A stretch of 5,240 bases of DNA from Roseiflexaceae bacterium UBA965. Lineage in GTDB: Bacteria; Chloroflexota; Chloroflexia; Chloroflexales; Roseiflexaceae. The notes beneath the pieces are model-generated. The model made no database searches. It saw only the letters and a program-made list of their open reading frames with translations, and had not been told where the DNA came from. How positions within the stretch are numbered: position 1 is the first letter of the stretch; each line of letters starts with the position of its first letter. Positions 4,920 to 5,240 of this stretch are shown here, one piece after another. The stretch spans positions 1 through 5,240 of the forward strand of contig DBCF01000257.1 in assembly GCA_002292925.1 (NCBI GenBank), written 5' to 3'. Made by a program: the position numbers and the translations under genes.

Positions 4920-5240
4920 TTACCAGTGCATAGTCACAGCCAAGAATTCGTCGCGTTTGATGCGTAAGCCCTCGTACATTTCGGGGGCGTTTTCGGCATG
5001 CACATGATGGGTAATCATGTTTTTGAGCGACAATTTGCCTGACGCCGCAAAATGCGCCAACAACGGCAAGGCGCGGTCGCGGGTGAATGGGAAGTGGTCG
5101 CGCACCGTGGTGCCAATGGCACTGCCGTGCGCTCCGGTAATCGTCACCGAGCGACCATGGAGATCCCAGTACGAATCGAAGTTTTGGATGATACCGCGCG
5201 GGCTCCCCACCAACACCACTTGACCGCCATCACAGACCAA
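4920..5240 (-). CDS. Zinc-type medium-chain alcohol dehydrogenase, C-terminal part (5' end cut by window)
   Basis: The last 106 residues are visible and the frame is open through the right edge; the Leu/TTG at the edge is not a real start. The fragment begins in the Rossmann domain: GGQVVLVGSPRG is a beta strand and turn of the nucleotide-binding fold in MDR enzymes. It ends with PEMYEGLRIKRDEFLAVTMHW, the typical MDR C-terminus of the type Y-x-x-L...D/E...W. GSPRG, HGRSVTITGAHG and the HF(A/P)-rich middle agree with zinc-dependent alcohol, sorbitol or threonine dehydrogenase relatives, but the zinc ligands and cofactor GxGxxG lie outside the window. Family members oxidise alcohols or polyols with NAD(P)+. 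The stop is followed by an intrinsic terminator. The superfamily is well supported; the exact subfamily and substrate are not. Confidence 0.85.
   Translation of the reverse strand: MVCDGGQVVLVGSPRGIIQNFDSYWDLHGRSVTITGAHGSAIGTTVRDHFPFTRDRALPLLAHFAASGKLSLKNMITHHVHAENAPEMYEGLRIKRDEFLAVTMHW

Noticed and set aside
1..5240. CRISPR array, insertion sequence, tRNA or attachment site
   Set aside because: I found no regularly spaced repeats, transposase motifs, cloverleaf-like sequence or long terminal inverted repeats on either strand.

Overview
This looks like a piece of a bacterial chromosome with moderate-to-high GC coding DNA. It holds six protein-coding genes, two of them cut by the window edges, and three well-formed intrinsic terminators. 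The pairing of a small single-RRM RNA-binding protein with aldo/keto reductase, methyltransferase, SDR and zinc-type dehydrogenase genes fits a Chloroflexota-type or related environmental bacterium. That assignment is a weak inference: there is no rRNA or other taxonomic marker here.

Layout, left to right. (1) The first 1.5 kb encode a large multi-pass, tryptophan-rich membrane protein on the + strand, clearly AT-richer than everything after it. It may be a GT-C-type glycosyltransferase. (2) A short gap carries an extended -10 promoter and a leader of about 210 nt. The leader ends in a 7-bp hairpin abutting the Shine-Dalgarno (SD) sequence of a 97-residue RRM protein. That gene ends in a strong terminator. 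(3) An aldo/keto reductase gene with a complete catalytic tetrad follows on the + strand and ends in an 18-bp perfect terminator hairpin. (4) On the - strand, converging on the reductase, lie (in transcription order) the 3' part of a zinc-type MDR alcohol dehydrogenase, a class I SAM-dependent methyltransferase and a classical SDR oxidoreductase. A terminator hairpin sits between the dehydrogenase and the methyltransferase, with the methyltransferase SD directly after its T-tract.

How the genes relate: no common pathway can be read from the window. The three - strand genes could form a loose operon split by a terminator or attenuator. The AKR is flanked by its own terminators and looks monocistronic. 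The RRM gene also looks like an independent unit and may be regulated after transcription, as single-RRM bacterial proteins often are. The small enzymes are ordinary accessory-metabolism genes with unknown substrates. I see no mobile element, CRISPR array, tRNA/rRNA gene or defence system. The most interesting part is the regulatory leader of the RRM gene. No stretch longer than 300 bases lacks a gene; the longest gap is 1534-1766.
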